From Streptomyces sp. HUAS YS2 (lineage in GTDB: Bacteria; Actinomycetota; Actinomycetes; Streptomycetales; Streptomycetaceae), in the NCBI RefSeq assembly GCF_033343995.1, contig NZ_CP137573.1, forward strand, positions 4,621,001 through 4,685,000: a stretch of 64,000 nt of DNA. The letters run 5' to 3'. The notes below the pieces were generated by a model. That model was not told the origin of the DNA and ran no database searches. It saw nothing but the letters and a program-made list of their open reading frames with translations. This document shows positions 42,013-49,702 of this stretch, in pieces (within the stretch, counting starts at the first letter, position 1; each line of letters starts with the position of its first letter). A program made the position numbers and the translations under genes.

Positions 42013-42464
42013 TGCTGTGCGATCAGCCGGCGGCCGTCGTGGCTGCGGACGTGAGGGCCCGCTCCGTCCAGCGCGTCCAGAAGCCTGATCGCGTAGACCT
42101 CGGCCATCCGTTCCTCGACCTCTGCCGGCGTGAGCCAGTCGACCGCGGTGGACTCCTCCGAGGTGCGCTCGGCGCCGCCTGAGGGCTTGCAGCGGAAGAC
42201 TAGGGCGACGATGCCTCGGGTCGTGTTCTTGTAGACGCCGGTCAGCTCGTCTACCTCGACCTGGATGCCCGTTTCCTCGAAGACCTCGCGGACTACGCCA
42301 GCTTCTGGGGCCTCGGTCAGTTCGAGGACTCCGCCCGGGAGCTCCCAAGTTCCGTTGTCCGCTCGGCGGATCGCCAGAAGGCGTCCGTCTTCGCGTACGA
42401 CCGCCCCGGCCACCGACACGGAGTGCAGTGGCGTTGACTGGGCTTCGCGCGCGCTGTTACTCAT
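42009..42464 (-). CDS. Nudix hydrolase, Pif-like
   Basis: 151 residues. A perfect Nudix box G-x5-E-x7-R-E-V-F-E-E-T-G-I lies in GGVLELTEAPEAG and REVFEETGI. In pSAM2 the equivalent position holds pif, a Nudix-motif protein that blocks redundant transfer into cells already carrying the element. Conserved order (Pif-like next to KorSA-like, upstream of tra) supports the same role here. ATG 42464 lies inside a GntR-type operator, so the promoter is shared with and divergent from the GntR gene. Confidence 0.85.
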   Translation of the reverse strand: MSNSAREAQSTPLHSVSVAGAVVREDGRLLAIRRADNGTWELPGGVLELTEAPEAGVVREVFEETGIQVEVDELTGVYKNTTRGIVALVFRCKPSGGAERTSEESTAVDWLTPAEVEERMAEVYAIRLLDALDGAGPHVRSHDGRRLIAQQ

Positions 42465-42474
42465 GTACAGGAGC
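42459..42474. promoter_or_regulatory. KorSA-type operator copy 1
   Basis: ACTCATGTACAGGAGC, in the divergent region of the Nudix and GntR genes and covering the Nudix start codon. It shares 15 of 16 bases with copy 2 upstream of the tra operon. Confidence 0.65.
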
Positions 42475-42482
42475 ATAGGAGA

Positions 42483-43274
42483 GTGGGTAGGACTGTGGGA
42501 ACTCCAGTGGGAGGCGATAGGGCGGTACCTCGGTACGTGCAGATCGCGGACGAGATCGTTCAGCAGATCCGGGCCGGCGTGCTGAAGCCTGGCGACATGG
42601 TGCCGAGTGAGTCGGAGCTCGTTGCGCGCTACGGCGTCGCCGGGGGGACCATCCGTAAGGCCATGGTCGAGGTCCGGGCCAGTGGTCTCGTGGACACCCG
42701 GCACGGCAAGGGCTCGATCGTGAAGGATCGGCCGCCCGTGCGGCTCCGCTCGTCTGATCGTTTCCGTGCCTCGCACCGTCGTGGCGGTAAGGCCGCGTAC
42801 CTTGCCGAGTCCGAGCAGTCCGGGGCCACGGCGAAGGTGAGCGTGCTCTACATAGGACCCATGGAGGCGCCCGCGGACATCGCCGAGCGGCTGGGTGTCG
42901 AGGCCGGCACGCAGGTGCTCGCTCGCCGGCGGCTGTACTTCCGGAACGGGACGCCCGTCGAGACTGCGTCCTCGTACTTGCCGTGGGATGTCGTCAAGGA
43001 CATCCCCGAGCTGTTCGCCGAGAACCCCGGTCCTGGCGGCATCTATGCCCGTCTCGAAGACCACGGGCACACCTTCGCCGAGTTCGTGGAGACGCTCCAA
43101 GCGCGGCCGGCCACCAAGGCTGAAGCCTCGGAACTCGCCCTGAGCCCGGGTGCCCCCGTGATCCACCTGCTTCGCGACGCGGTGACGAAGACGGGTCGCG
43201 TCGTGGAGGTGTGTGACACCCTCATGGCCGCTGACCAGTTCGTTTTCCAGTACCGGATCCCTGCGACCGACTGA
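42483..43274 (+). CDS. GntR family transcriptional repressor, KorSA-like
   Basis: 263 residues. HTH: PRYVQIADEIVQQIRAGVLKPGDMVPSESELVARYGVAGGTIRKAM, then GKGSIVKD, then a UTRA domain (LARRRLYFRNGTPVETASSYLPWD). Position between the pif-like gene and tra matches korSA of pSAM2, which represses transfer and replication. Three copies of a shared 16-bp site flank it (one by its start, two before the tra operon). The start is uncertain: GTG 42483 follows AGGAG closely; GTG 42495 is an alternative. Confidence 0.87.
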   Translation: MGRTVGTPVGGDRAVPRYVQIADEIVQQIRAGVLKPGDMVPSESELVARYGVAGGTIRKAMVEVRASGLVDTRHGKGSIVKDRPPVRLRSSDRFRASHRRGGKAAYLAESEQSGATAKVSVLYIGPMEAPADIAERLGVEAGTQVLARRRLYFRNGTPVETASSYLPWDVVKDIPELFAENPGPGGIYARLEDHGHTFAEFVETLQARPATKAEASELALSPGAPVIHLLRDAVTKTGRVVEVCDTLMAADQFVFQYRIPATD

Positions 43275-43326
43275 CGCTCGCTCAACTTCCCACAGCCCGC
43301 CGCGCGTTCTTCTTCGCGGCGGGTTG

Positions 43327-43342
43327 ACTCATGTACAGGAGT
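43327..43342. promoter_or_regulatory. KorSA-type operator copy 2
   Basis: ACTCATGTACAGGAGT, 71 bp before the next gene's ribosome site; nearly identical to copy 1. Confidence 0.65.
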
Positions 43343-43362
43343 CGTGCACTCTTCTTCCTGTT

Positions 43363-43378
43363 ACTCATATACATGAGT
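43363..43378. promoter_or_regulatory. KorSA-type operator copy 3
   Basis: ACTCATATACATGAGT, the most symmetric copy (ACTCAT and ATGAGT arms), 36 bp downstream of copy 2 and 35 bp before the GTG start of the tra operon's first gene. Confidence 0.68.
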
Positions 43379-43412
43379 GACGGAGTGCAGCATCTATAGA
43401 GGAGTGACTCCT

Positions 43413-43757
43413 GTGCGTCTCATCCCTGTCGACACCTCCAGCGCGCTCGTGATGGTGGCCCAGCCGCCGGCCCCGAAGATCGCGAACCGTCAGACCGGCG
43501 AGATCGCGACCGACCGCGAGACCGGTGCCACGCTGATGACGGTCGACGTCATGTTCGTGATGGACGGCAACGCCGAGATCCTGAACCTGGTCGTCCCGCA
43601 GACCGGTATCGGCGGTGAGCTGGCCATGGGCACCCCGGTCGCCCTGACCGGCGTCGTCGCCCGGCCGTGGGAGAACGAGTTCAACGGCCAGAAGCGGCAC
43701 GGCATCAGCTTCCGTGCGGTTGCCGTCACCCCGCTGTCCGCTGCGAAGGCGGCATGA
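43413..43757 (+). CDS. conserved AICE protein upstream of tra
   Basis: 114 residues: MRLIPVDTSSALVMV, then NRQTGEIATDRETGATLMTVDVMF, then V-A-L-T-G-V-V-A-R-P-W. The beta-rich pattern suggests a single-stranded-DNA-binding-like OB fold (inference). This gene type regularly precedes the FtsK-like transfer gene in Streptomyces AICEs. GTG 43413 is set by GAGGAG upstream. ATGA overlap with tra. Confidence 0.8.
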   Translation: MRLIPVDTSSALVMVAQPPAPKIANRQTGEIATDRETGATLMTVDVMFVMDGNAEILNLVVPQTGIGGELAMGTPVALTGVVARPWENEFNGQKRHGISFRAVAVTPLSAAKAA

Positions 43758-45121
43758 CCGTGAACGCGACCGCCTTAACGGTCACGCTGGCGCTGGTTGC
43801 CGCGGGTGCGCTGCTGCTGCGGTGGCAGCGTCCGGCCTGGTACTGGATGACCTTCGGCGTCACGTTCGCCGTGGTGCGGTTGTTGGTCCGGTACTCGTCG
43901 GTCATGGATGCGTGCGGGCTGACCGTCCCGCCCTCCCGTCTCCGCCTCGCAGTCGCTCGGATCACGAACCAACCCGTCCCCCAGTCCCGGGCGCCCCGGA
44001 TCCTGCGGCTGCGGCCGACCCGGACCGGGCTGGTGCTGCGGGTGAAGCTGCGGCCTGGTCAGGACGCTTTCGACTTCTCCGCCGCCTCGGACCGGCTGCG
44101 GCACTCGTTCGTCATGCAGAACGTCACGGCCCGGGAGATCCGGTCGGGTGTGGTCGAGCTGCGGATGACCGGCTACGACGTCCTCAAACGGGTGCAGATG
44201 CCCGCGGCCTCCGATGTCGGTCCGATGCGGGTCCCGGTGGCCATGCGGGAGGACGGAGAGGTCTTCTGCCGCGACTACCGACAGACCCCGCATGCGCTGA
44301 ACGTCGGCGCCACCCAGTCCGGCAAGTCGGTCTACCAGCGCAACCTGGTCGCCGGCCTCGCCGCCCTGGATGTCGCCCTCGTCGGCATCGACTGCAAGCA
44401 GGGCGTGGAACTCGCCCCGCTCGCCCGTCGGTTCACCGCGCTCGCCGACAACCCCGACACCGCCGCCGAACTGCTGGATGCGCTCGTCGAGCACATGGGC
44501 GACGTCTATCAGGTCATCCGCCGTGAACAGCGGCTCAGCGCCGATGTCCCGGACGCGGAGATCACTGCCGACATCTGGGACCTGCCCGACCACCTGCGAC
44601 CGACCCCGATCGTCCTCCTGGTCGACGAGGTCGCCGAACTCGCGCTGTACGCCACGAAGGACGAGGAGAAGCGCCGAGACCGGATCATCACCGCGCTCGT
44701 CCGGCTCGCCCAGCTCGGGCGCGCGGCCGGCATTTACCTGGAGGTCTGCGGGCAGCGATTCGGCTCCGAGCTCGGTAAGGGGATCACGATGCTCCGCGCC
44801 CAGCTCACCGGCCGAACCGCCCACCGCGTCAACGACGAGACCTCCGCCAACATGGCCTTCGGCGACATCGCCCCCGATGCCGTCCTCGCCACCATCCAGA
44901 TCCCCACCGACCGGCCCGGTACCGCCGTCGCCGGCGACTCCTCCGGCGGCTGGTGCCGCATCCGCACCCCGCACCTCACCCTGCGGCGGGCCGTGAACAC
45001 CTGCAACGCACACGCGCACCGCACCCCGGCGATTCCCGCCCTGGACCCGTTCCGGCCGGTCCTGCCGAGTCTGGACAAGGCTTCGGCCCCGGCGAGCGAG
45101 ACCGCTCCGGCGCTCGCCTGA
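43754..45121 (+). CDS. FtsK/SpoIIIE-type DNA translocase, conjugal transfer protein
   Basis: 455-residue TraSA/TraB-type motor that moves double-stranded DNA between mycelial cells. Two hydrophobic segments near the N-terminus (residues 6-22 and 28-45) anchor it in the membrane. Walker A GATQSGKS is at 185-192 and Walker B ends in VDE at 290-292. A late G-R-T-A-H-R-V-N-D segment matches the family. Codon 8 is TTA (43775-43777), so translation should need the bldA leucyl-tRNA. It is coupled by ATGA to the preceding gene. Confidence 0.93.
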   Translation: MTVNATALTVTLALVAAGALLLRWQRPAWYWMTFGVTFAVVRLLVRYSSVMDACGLTVPPSRLRLAVARITNQPVPQSRAPRILRLRPTRTGLVLRVKLRPGQDAFDFSAASDRLRHSFVMQNVTAREIRSGVVELRMTGYDVLKRVQMPAASDVGPMRVPVAMREDGEVFCRDYRQTPHALNVGATQSGKSVYQRNLVAGLAALDVALVGIDCKQGVELAPLARRFTALADNPDTAAELLDALVEHMGDVYQVIRREQRLSADVPDAEITADIWDLPDHLRPTPIVLLVDEVAELALYATKDEEKRRDRIITALVRLAQLGRAAGIYLEVCGQRFGSELGKGITMLRAQLTGRTAHRVNDETSANMAFGDIAPDAVLATIQIPTDRPGTAVAGDSSGGWCRIRTPHLTLRRAVNTCNAHAHRTPAIPALDPFRPVLPSLDKASAPASETAPALA

Positions 45122-45205
45122 CCCACCCCGCTCCACGGTCGGCGTGACCGCCTCACGCCACGTCCTTACCCCGCCCATGCCAAAAACCAGAAGGGAGGAA
45201 CTGCG

Positions 45206-45862
45206 ATGCGCGCGACGTTCCGGCCGGATGCCGTCCTCGTGCAAGCCGTGATCGCCGGTGCTCTGTCCTTCGCCCACCTGCACGACCTCGCCGCGGCTGC
45301 TGGGCAGACCGGATGGAAGGCGTGGGCCTACCCGGTTTCCGTCGACCTGCTGCTCGTCGCTGCCTGGCGTCGGCTGCGGACGCTTCGCGAGAGCGGTGCC
45401 CCGACCCGATCGGCCTGGAGCTGGTTCGCGGTCGCCCTGGCCGCGTCGCTCGGCGCCAATGTCGCCACCGCCGGCCTCCTCGACCTCACGGACGTCCCGG
45501 ACTGGCTGCGCATCCTCGTCGCCGGATGGCCCGCTCTCGCCTTCCTCGGCGGCACTCTCCTCGCCCACAACCCGTCCACCCTGGAAACCGCGGCCATCCC
45601 TGAGCCGCCCGCTGTCGCGGCCGTCGTCGAGCGCGAACCGGAGACTCCGCCAGAGCTGCCCGCCGTCGAGCTGGCCCCGGCACCCGAGCCGATCCCCGCC
45701 GCGCCTGCCGTGGCAGCGCCGCCGGCGCTGGTCGCCCATGCCCGGAAGGTCGCCGCCGACCACCACGCCCGGACCGGCTCACCGATCGACACCGACACCC
45801 TGCGCGCCCGACTCGGCGTCCCGGCCCTCATGGCCGACGCCATCGCCGCCCAACTCGCCTGA
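45206..45862 (+). CDS. DUF2637 membrane protein (spread-type)
   Basis: 218 residues with about four hydrophobic segments in the first 120 (A-G-A-L-S-F-A-H-L, A-Y-P-V-S-V-D-L-L-L, V-A-L-A-A-S-L-G-A-N, L-R-I-L-V-A-G-W-P-A-L), then a Pro/Ala/Glu-rich linker and a small C-terminal helical domain (D-T-D-T-L-R-A-R-L-G-V) resembling a winged helix. DUF2637 proteins follow tra in Streptomyces conjugative elements and are thought to help intramycelial spread. GGGAGGA precedes the ATG. Confidence 0.82.
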   Translation: MRATFRPDAVLVQAVIAGALSFAHLHDLAAAAGQTGWKAWAYPVSVDLLLVAAWRRLRTLRESGAPTRSAWSWFAVALAASLGANVATAGLLDLTDVPDWLRILVAGWPALAFLGGTLLAHNPSTLETAAIPEPPAVAAVVEREPETPPELPAVELAPAPEPIPAAPAVAAPPALVAHARKVAADHHARTGSPIDTDTLRARLGVPALMADAIAAQLA

Positions 45863-45877
45863 CAGGAGGTGACTCCC

Positions 45878-46069
45878 ATGCCCGCCCGCGACCTCTTCCA
45901 CTCCGTCATGCGGATCGGCCCCGTGCAGATCGGCACCCACCGCGACCGCCACGGCCGCACCAAGCACGCGGCCGTCTGCACCGCTGAGGACTGCGGCTGG
46001 TCCTCGGACTACTCCAACCAGTCCGCCGCCCAGCTCGCCGCCCGCACTCACCGCTGCGACCCCCGCTGA
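45878..46069 (+). CDS. mobile element transfer protein (small)
   Basis: 63 residues: HSVMRIGPVQIGTHRDRHGR, then A-V-C-T-A-E-D-C-G-W-S, ending A-R-T-H-R-C. The Cys/His spacing (C-x5-C ... H-x-C) could bind zinc. Genes of this kind are annotated as mobile element transfer proteins in Streptomyces AICEs. AGGAGGTGA gives a strong start at 45878. Confidence 0.82.
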   Translation: MPARDLFHSVMRIGPVQIGTHRDRHGRTKHAAVCTAEDCGWSSDYSNQSAAQLAARTHRCDPR

Positions 46070-46088
46070 CACCGAAGGAGACCGCGTC

Positions 46089-46244
46089 ATGGACGTCCCG
46101 CTCTGGCTCGCCCTGATCGTCGTCGGTGCGCTCGGGATCAAGCTCATCCGCCCGCCCTGGTGGCTCGTCGCCGTGATCCTCCTCGGCGGCTACCTCCTCG
46201 CCGACAGCGTCCTCGCCCCCGCCATCGACACCGCGATCAACTAG
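46089..46244 (+). CDS. 51-residue membrane protein
   Basis: Translated by hand: MDVPLWLALIVVGALG, then I-K-L-I-R-P-P-W-W, then L-V-A-V-I-L-L-G-G-Y-L-L-A-D-S. Two hydrophobic segments separated by a short basic turn; GAAGGAG precedes the ATG and GGAAGGAG follows the stop for the next gene. Its place among spread genes suggests a pore or spread helper, as with small Spd proteins. Confidence 0.78.
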   Translation: MDVPLWLALIVVGALGIKLIRPPWWLVAVILLGGYLLADSVLAPAIDTAIN

Positions 46245-46258
46245 GAAGGAGAACCGCC

Positions 46259-46576
46259 GTGTTCCGACCCCGCGTCCCGGTCAATCCCCTCCCGGCCGGC
46301 CTCGTCACCCCGCTCGTTCAGCCGGTCCCCACGGCCGACATTGAGCCGCACACCGCCACGCAGCCGACTCCACTCGCGCCTCGCGTCCAGGTCCCGGCCG
46401 TCCGCCTCACCCCGACCGGCCTCGTCGCCGTCGTCGCCGGCGGTGCCGGACTCGTCCTCGTCGTCGGCGCGGTCCTGGTCTCGATGCTGCTCGCCGTTGC
46501 CGTGAGCGCCGCCTCGGTTGCCGTCTGCGCCGTCGTCCTGCGCTCGCTCCTCAACGCCGAGCACAACCGCCACTGA
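46259..46576 (+). CDS. SpdD-like membrane protein
   Basis: 105 residues: a Pro-rich soluble N-terminus (FRPRVPVNPLPAGLVTPLVQ), then R-L-T-P-T-G-L-V-A-V-V-A-G-G and one or two transmembrane helices to residue 95. It resembles SpdD-type spread proteins by layout and context. GTG start with GAAGGAG upstream. Confidence 0.75.
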   Translation: MFRPRVPVNPLPAGLVTPLVQPVPTADIEPHTATQPTPLAPRVQVPAVRLTPTGLVAVVAGGAGLVLVVGAVLVSMLLAVAVSAASVAVCAVVLRSLLNAEHNRH

Positions 46577-46668
46577 CCGGCCCCCGGGCGGCCTCGATAC
46601 CGCCAAGCATCCGCCGCCCGGGAGCCGTGCCCTTCACAGTCCAGAGAACCGAAAGGAACCCGCCCATC

Positions 46669-48060
46669 ATGACCGCCCCCGCGACCTTCGCGGGCCTGGA
46701 CCCGGCCACCCTGAGCGACATGCTCCGGGTGGCCAGGACTCCCGGCTTCGACCGCTGGCGCGAGCAGATCCACCGCACCGGCGGCTGCTCGAACCCGATC
46801 CACCTCCAGGGCTGGACGCTGACCCGGGACAAGACCAGCGGCGAGACGCTGCACCGCTACTCCACCGACGCCGAGCCCGGCGGACGCCTCCGCATCGCCT
46901 GCGGCAATCGCCGCGCCTCCCGCTGTCCCGCCTGCGCCTGGACCTACGCTGGCGACACCTACCACCTGATCCGCGCCGGCCTCGCCGGGGACGACCGCCG
47001 GGACATCCCCGCCGCCGTCCGCGATCACCCCCGCGTCTTCCTCACCCTCACCGCCCCGTCCTTCGGCCCGGTCCACAACCGGCCCGATCCCCGGCCCTGC
47101 CGCTGCGGCACCCACCACCCCGAGGACGACCCCGCCCTGGGCAACCCGCTCGACCCGGACAAGTACGACTACGCCGGGGCCGTGCTCTTCAACAACCACT
47201 CCGGACAGCTCTGGCAGCGCTTCACGACCCGCCTGCGCAGGGAGATCGCTGCTTCGGCCGGGCTGTCGCAGCGGGAGTTGAAGGAGGTCGCCCGGCTCTC
47301 GTATGGCAAGGTCGCCGAGTTCCAGAAGCGCGGGGCCGTCCACTTTCACGCCGTGGTCCGCCTCGACGGTCCCGACGGCCCCGGCACCCCGCCCCCGGCG
47401 TGGGCCACCACGGAACTTCTGACGAACGCCATTCAGGCCGCCGCCGCGCACTCGTACACGACCGTCACCGTCCCCGCCGGCGGCGACCAGCCTTCCCGCC
47501 GCCTGCGCTGGGGCACCCAGCTCGACATCCGGCCCGTCAAAGCCTTCGGCGACGGCTCCGACATCACAGAACAGGCCGTCGCCTCCTACATCGCCAAGTA
47601 CGCCACCAAGGCCGCAGAGACCACCGGCAGCCTCGACCGTCGCATCGGCAACCGCGAGGCCCTCTTACTCCTCGGCGTCCCGGACCACACCCGCCGCCTC
47701 GTCGAAGCCTGCTTCGACCTGGATTTGCTTTATCCCGAGCGCCGACTCACCGCCTGGGCCCACATGCTCGGCTTCCGCGGCCACTTCTCCACCAAGTCGC
47801 GCCGGTACTCCACCACCCTCACCGACCTCCGCCAGACCCGCGCCGACTACCGCGCCGCCCAGGAACGCACCGCCCGCGGCCTCGACGACATCGAGCCGGA
47901 CACCGTGCTCGTCCTCACCGACTGGCAGTACGTCGGACAGGGCCACACCCGTGGTGAGGCCGTGCTCGCCGCGTCCATCGCCCGCGACATCCAGATCAAC
48001 CGGGAGACCGCCCGCGAAGCCCTACGTGACCAACTCGCCCTGGAAGGAGCCGCAGCATGA
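46669..48060 (+). CDS. RepSA-type rolling-circle replication initiator
   Basis: 463 residues. A zinc-finger-like region C-G-N-R-R-A-S-R-C-P-A-C, the HUH metal-binding motif HFH (H225, H227) in AVHFHAVVR, and tyrosines Y307/Y311 in SYIAKYATK, one being the likely nicking residue. It should nick the element's double-strand origin to give the circular multicopy form used for transfer. Codon 333 is TTA (47665-47667). ATG 46669 with GAAAGGA upstream; 4-bp overlap with xis. Confidence 0.93.
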   Translation: MTAPATFAGLDPATLSDMLRVARTPGFDRWREQIHRTGGCSNPIHLQGWTLTRDKTSGETLHRYSTDAEPGGRLRIACGNRRASRCPACAWTYAGDTYHLIRAGLAGDDRRDIPAAVRDHPRVFLTLTAPSFGPVHNRPDPRPCRCGTHHPEDDPALGNPLDPDKYDYAGAVLFNNHSGQLWQRFTTRLRREIAASAGLSQRELKEVARLSYGKVAEFQKRGAVHFHAVVRLDGPDGPGTPPPAWATTELLTNAIQAAAAHSYTTVTVPAGGDQPSRRLRWGTQLDIRPVKAFGDGSDITEQAVASYIAKYATKAAETTGSLDRRIGNREALLLLGVPDHTRRLVEACFDLDLLYPERRLTAWAHMLGFRGHFSTKSRRYSTTLTDLRQTRADYRAAQERTARGLDDIEPDTVLVLTDWQYVGQGHTRGEAVLAASIARDIQINRETAREALRDQLALEGAAA

Positions 48061-48245
48061 CCACCGCCACCGCCGAGCTGCTGACCGTGCCCGAGGTCAT
48101 GGTGCGGCTCAAGGTCGGACGCTCCACGGTCTACGACCTGATCCGCTCGCGTCGTCTCACCTCGATCACCATCGGGCGGTCCCGGCGCATCCCCGCTGAC
48201 GCCGTACGGGACTTCATCGATGACCAGATCGAGGAGGCCGTCTGA
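48057..48245 (+). CDS. xis: excisionase (MerR-like HTH, Xis)
   Basis: 62 residues with a single helix-turn-helix/winged domain: LTVPEVMVRLKVGRSTVYDLIRSRRL and R-R-I-P-A-D-A-V. Such proteins bend DNA at the attachment arms so that Int favours excision. Overlaps rep by 4 bp and shares its last base with the int start (TGATGG), so rep, xis and int form one translational chain. Confidence 0.93.
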   Translation: MTTATAELLTVPEVMVRLKVGRSTVYDLIRSRRLTSITIGRSRRIPADAVRDFIDDQIEEAV

Positions 48246-49396
48246 TGGCCGCCCAGCGCAAGCGCAACCCCAACGGGGCCGGCACCATCACTCAGCGGAA
48301 GGACGGCCGCTTTCAGGCCGCTGTCTACGTCCTTCAGCCTGACGGAACCCGTGCTCGTAAGTTCGCCTACGGCAAGACCTGGGCCGAATGCGATGCCAAG
48401 CGCCGGGCCCTCCTCGACAAGGTCGACCAGGGCGTGCCCGTGCCCACGAGGTCGGCCAAGCTCTCGGAGTGGCTGCCGTATTGGCTCGACAACGTCATCA
48501 AGCCGCGCCGCAAGCTCAGCACGTACGACAAGTACGAGGCGCACGTGCGGCTTTACCTCGTCCCGCTGATCGGCACAAAGCGGCTGGAGTCCCTCGGCGT
48601 CGCCGACGTCCGGCGCTTCCTCGTCCAGCTGGAGAAGACGACCACTGCCGCGACCGCCAAGGAGTCGCATCGCGTGCTGCGCACCGCGCTCTCCGCCGCC
48701 TGCCGCGAAGAGCTGATCACGCGCAACGTGGTCACGCTCGTCGAGCCGCCCCGGCCCAAGGCCCGCGAGCTGAAGCCCTGGTCCCTGGACGAGACGCTCG
48801 ACTTCCTCGCCGCTGCCCGCCGGGACCCGCTGTACGCGGCCTTCGTCCTCGCGATCGCCATGGGTCTTCGTCGTGGCGAGCTGATCGGCCTTCGCTGGGT
48901 GGACCTCGACCTCGACAATCGGGTGCTCTATGTCCGGCAGCAGACCCAGCGCCGCCGGGGCGTCCTGTACGACGACGATCCCAAGGGGCGCCGCCGCCGG
49001 GCCGTGCCGCTGCCCGCCATGTGCATTGCCCCGCTCCGCTGGCACCGGATGCGGCAGAACGACCAGCGAACCAAAGCGGGGGAGAAGTGGGAGGAAGGCG
49101 GCTACGTCTTCACCACGCGTACCGGCCGACCCGTCGAGCCGCGGAACGTGTACCGCTCCTTCACCCGCGTCGCCGACTCTGCCGGCCTCCGGGTGATCCG
49201 GTTGCACGACGCCCGGCACGGCTGCGCCACGCTGCTCACTGCCGCCGGCGTCGCGCCTCGCGTCGTGATGGAGATCCTCGGTCACAGCCAGATCAGCATC
49301 ACCATGGACGTGTACACGCACGTCGTCCAGGACACGCAGCGCGAAGCCATCAGTCACATGGACCGGCTGCTCAAGAGGCGTCCCGGCCGTCCCTGA
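48245..49396 (+). CDS. int: tyrosine site-specific integrase
   Basis: 383 residues. An N-terminal AP2-like arm-binding part (GAGTITQRKDGRFQAAVYV), SAM-like core-binding domain, and catalytic domain with R in GLRRGELIGL near 208, H321/R324 in HDARHG, GHSQ, and the nucleophile Y357 in MDVYTHV. It recombines the 44-bp tRNA-Arg core between attP and attB. It lies directly beside the intact tRNA at the right end. Confidence 0.96.
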   Translation: MAAQRKRNPNGAGTITQRKDGRFQAAVYVLQPDGTRARKFAYGKTWAECDAKRRALLDKVDQGVPVPTRSAKLSEWLPYWLDNVIKPRRKLSTYDKYEAHVRLYLVPLIGTKRLESLGVADVRRFLVQLEKTTTAATAKESHRVLRTALSAACREELITRNVVTLVEPPRPKARELKPWSLDETLDFLAAARRDPLYAAFVLAIAMGLRRGELIGLRWVDLDLDNRVLYVRQQTQRRRGVLYDDDPKGRRRRAVPLPAMCIAPLRWHRMRQNDQRTKAGEKWEEGGYVFTTRTGRPVEPRNVYRSFTRVADSAGLRVIRLHDARHGCATLLTAAGVAPRVVMEILGHSQISITMDVYTHVVQDTQREAISHMDRLLKRRPGRP

Positions 49397-49404
49397 CCGC
49401 CGCC

Positions 49405-49427
49405 GTTGATGTCAGCCGTGGATGTCA
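49405..49427. other. putative integrase arm-type site, right
   Basis: Begins GTTGATGTCAGC and ends GATGTCA; counterpart of 33794-33816. It lies 9 bp after int and 38 bp from the att core. Confidence 0.6.
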
Positions 49428-49460
49428 AAGGCCACCTACCAAGATCGGTAGGTGGCCTTT
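49427..49460. terminator. int terminator (bidirectional)
   Basis: AAAGGCCACCTACC and GGTAGGTGGCCTTT, 14-bp perfect arms with 6-nt loop AAGATC, followed by T. It separates int from the oppositely oriented tRNA gene. Confidence 0.9.
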
Positions 49461-49465
49461 TCGCT

Positions 49466-49509
49466 TGTGCCCCCGGCAGGATTCGAACCTGCGACACCCG
49501 CTTTAGGAG
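49466..49509. other. attR core (44 bp)
   Basis: Identical to 33666-33709 and overlapping the 3' 42 bases of the intact tRNA-Arg gene. Confidence 0.93.
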
Positions 49510-49540
49510 AGCGGTGCTCTATCCCCTGAGCTACGAAGGC
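49468..49540 (-). tRNA. tRNA-Arg (anticodon CCU)
   Basis: 73 bases that fold as a complete tRNA: acceptor GCCTTCG pairs with CGGGGGC (G-T pairs included), D-stem GCTC/GAGC, anticodon stem CCGCT/AGCGG with loop CTCCTAA, T-stem GCAGG/CCTGC with TTCGAAT, discriminator A. CCA is not encoded. It reads AGG codons. It is the integration target, and its function is preserved because the element replaces the 3' end with an identical sequence. Confidence 0.97.
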
Positions 49541-49702
49541 GTTGCCACGGTGGTGGCGGGGTGGTGGGTCGGCCGGTGAGGGCTGGGCCACCGCCGACAG
49601 TGTAGCGGGTGGGGTGAGGTGTGCATCTGGGTTGTGATCAGGTGCCTCGGTGCCTTGTCAGCTCTGGCCGGCGGTGGCGCGATTTCGCCGAGGGTAGGGT
49701 GC

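Larger units (their letters stand above)
33666..49509. mobile_element. pSAM2-like AICE integrated in tRNA-Arg(CCU)
   Basis: The 15.8-kb element is bounded by the 44-bp att repeats. The intact tRNA is restored at the right end, next to int and xis, as expected for a tyrosine recombinase that uses a tRNA 3' end. The backbone from right to left is int, xis, repSA-type initiator, four small spread-type genes, FtsK-like tra, a conserved gene before tra, korSA-type GntR and Nudix (pif-like). The left 8 kb is cargo with two more GntR regulators and the low-GC DUF262/HipA pair. All replication, transfer, excision and integration genes look intact, so it may still be mobile. Confidence 0.93.
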
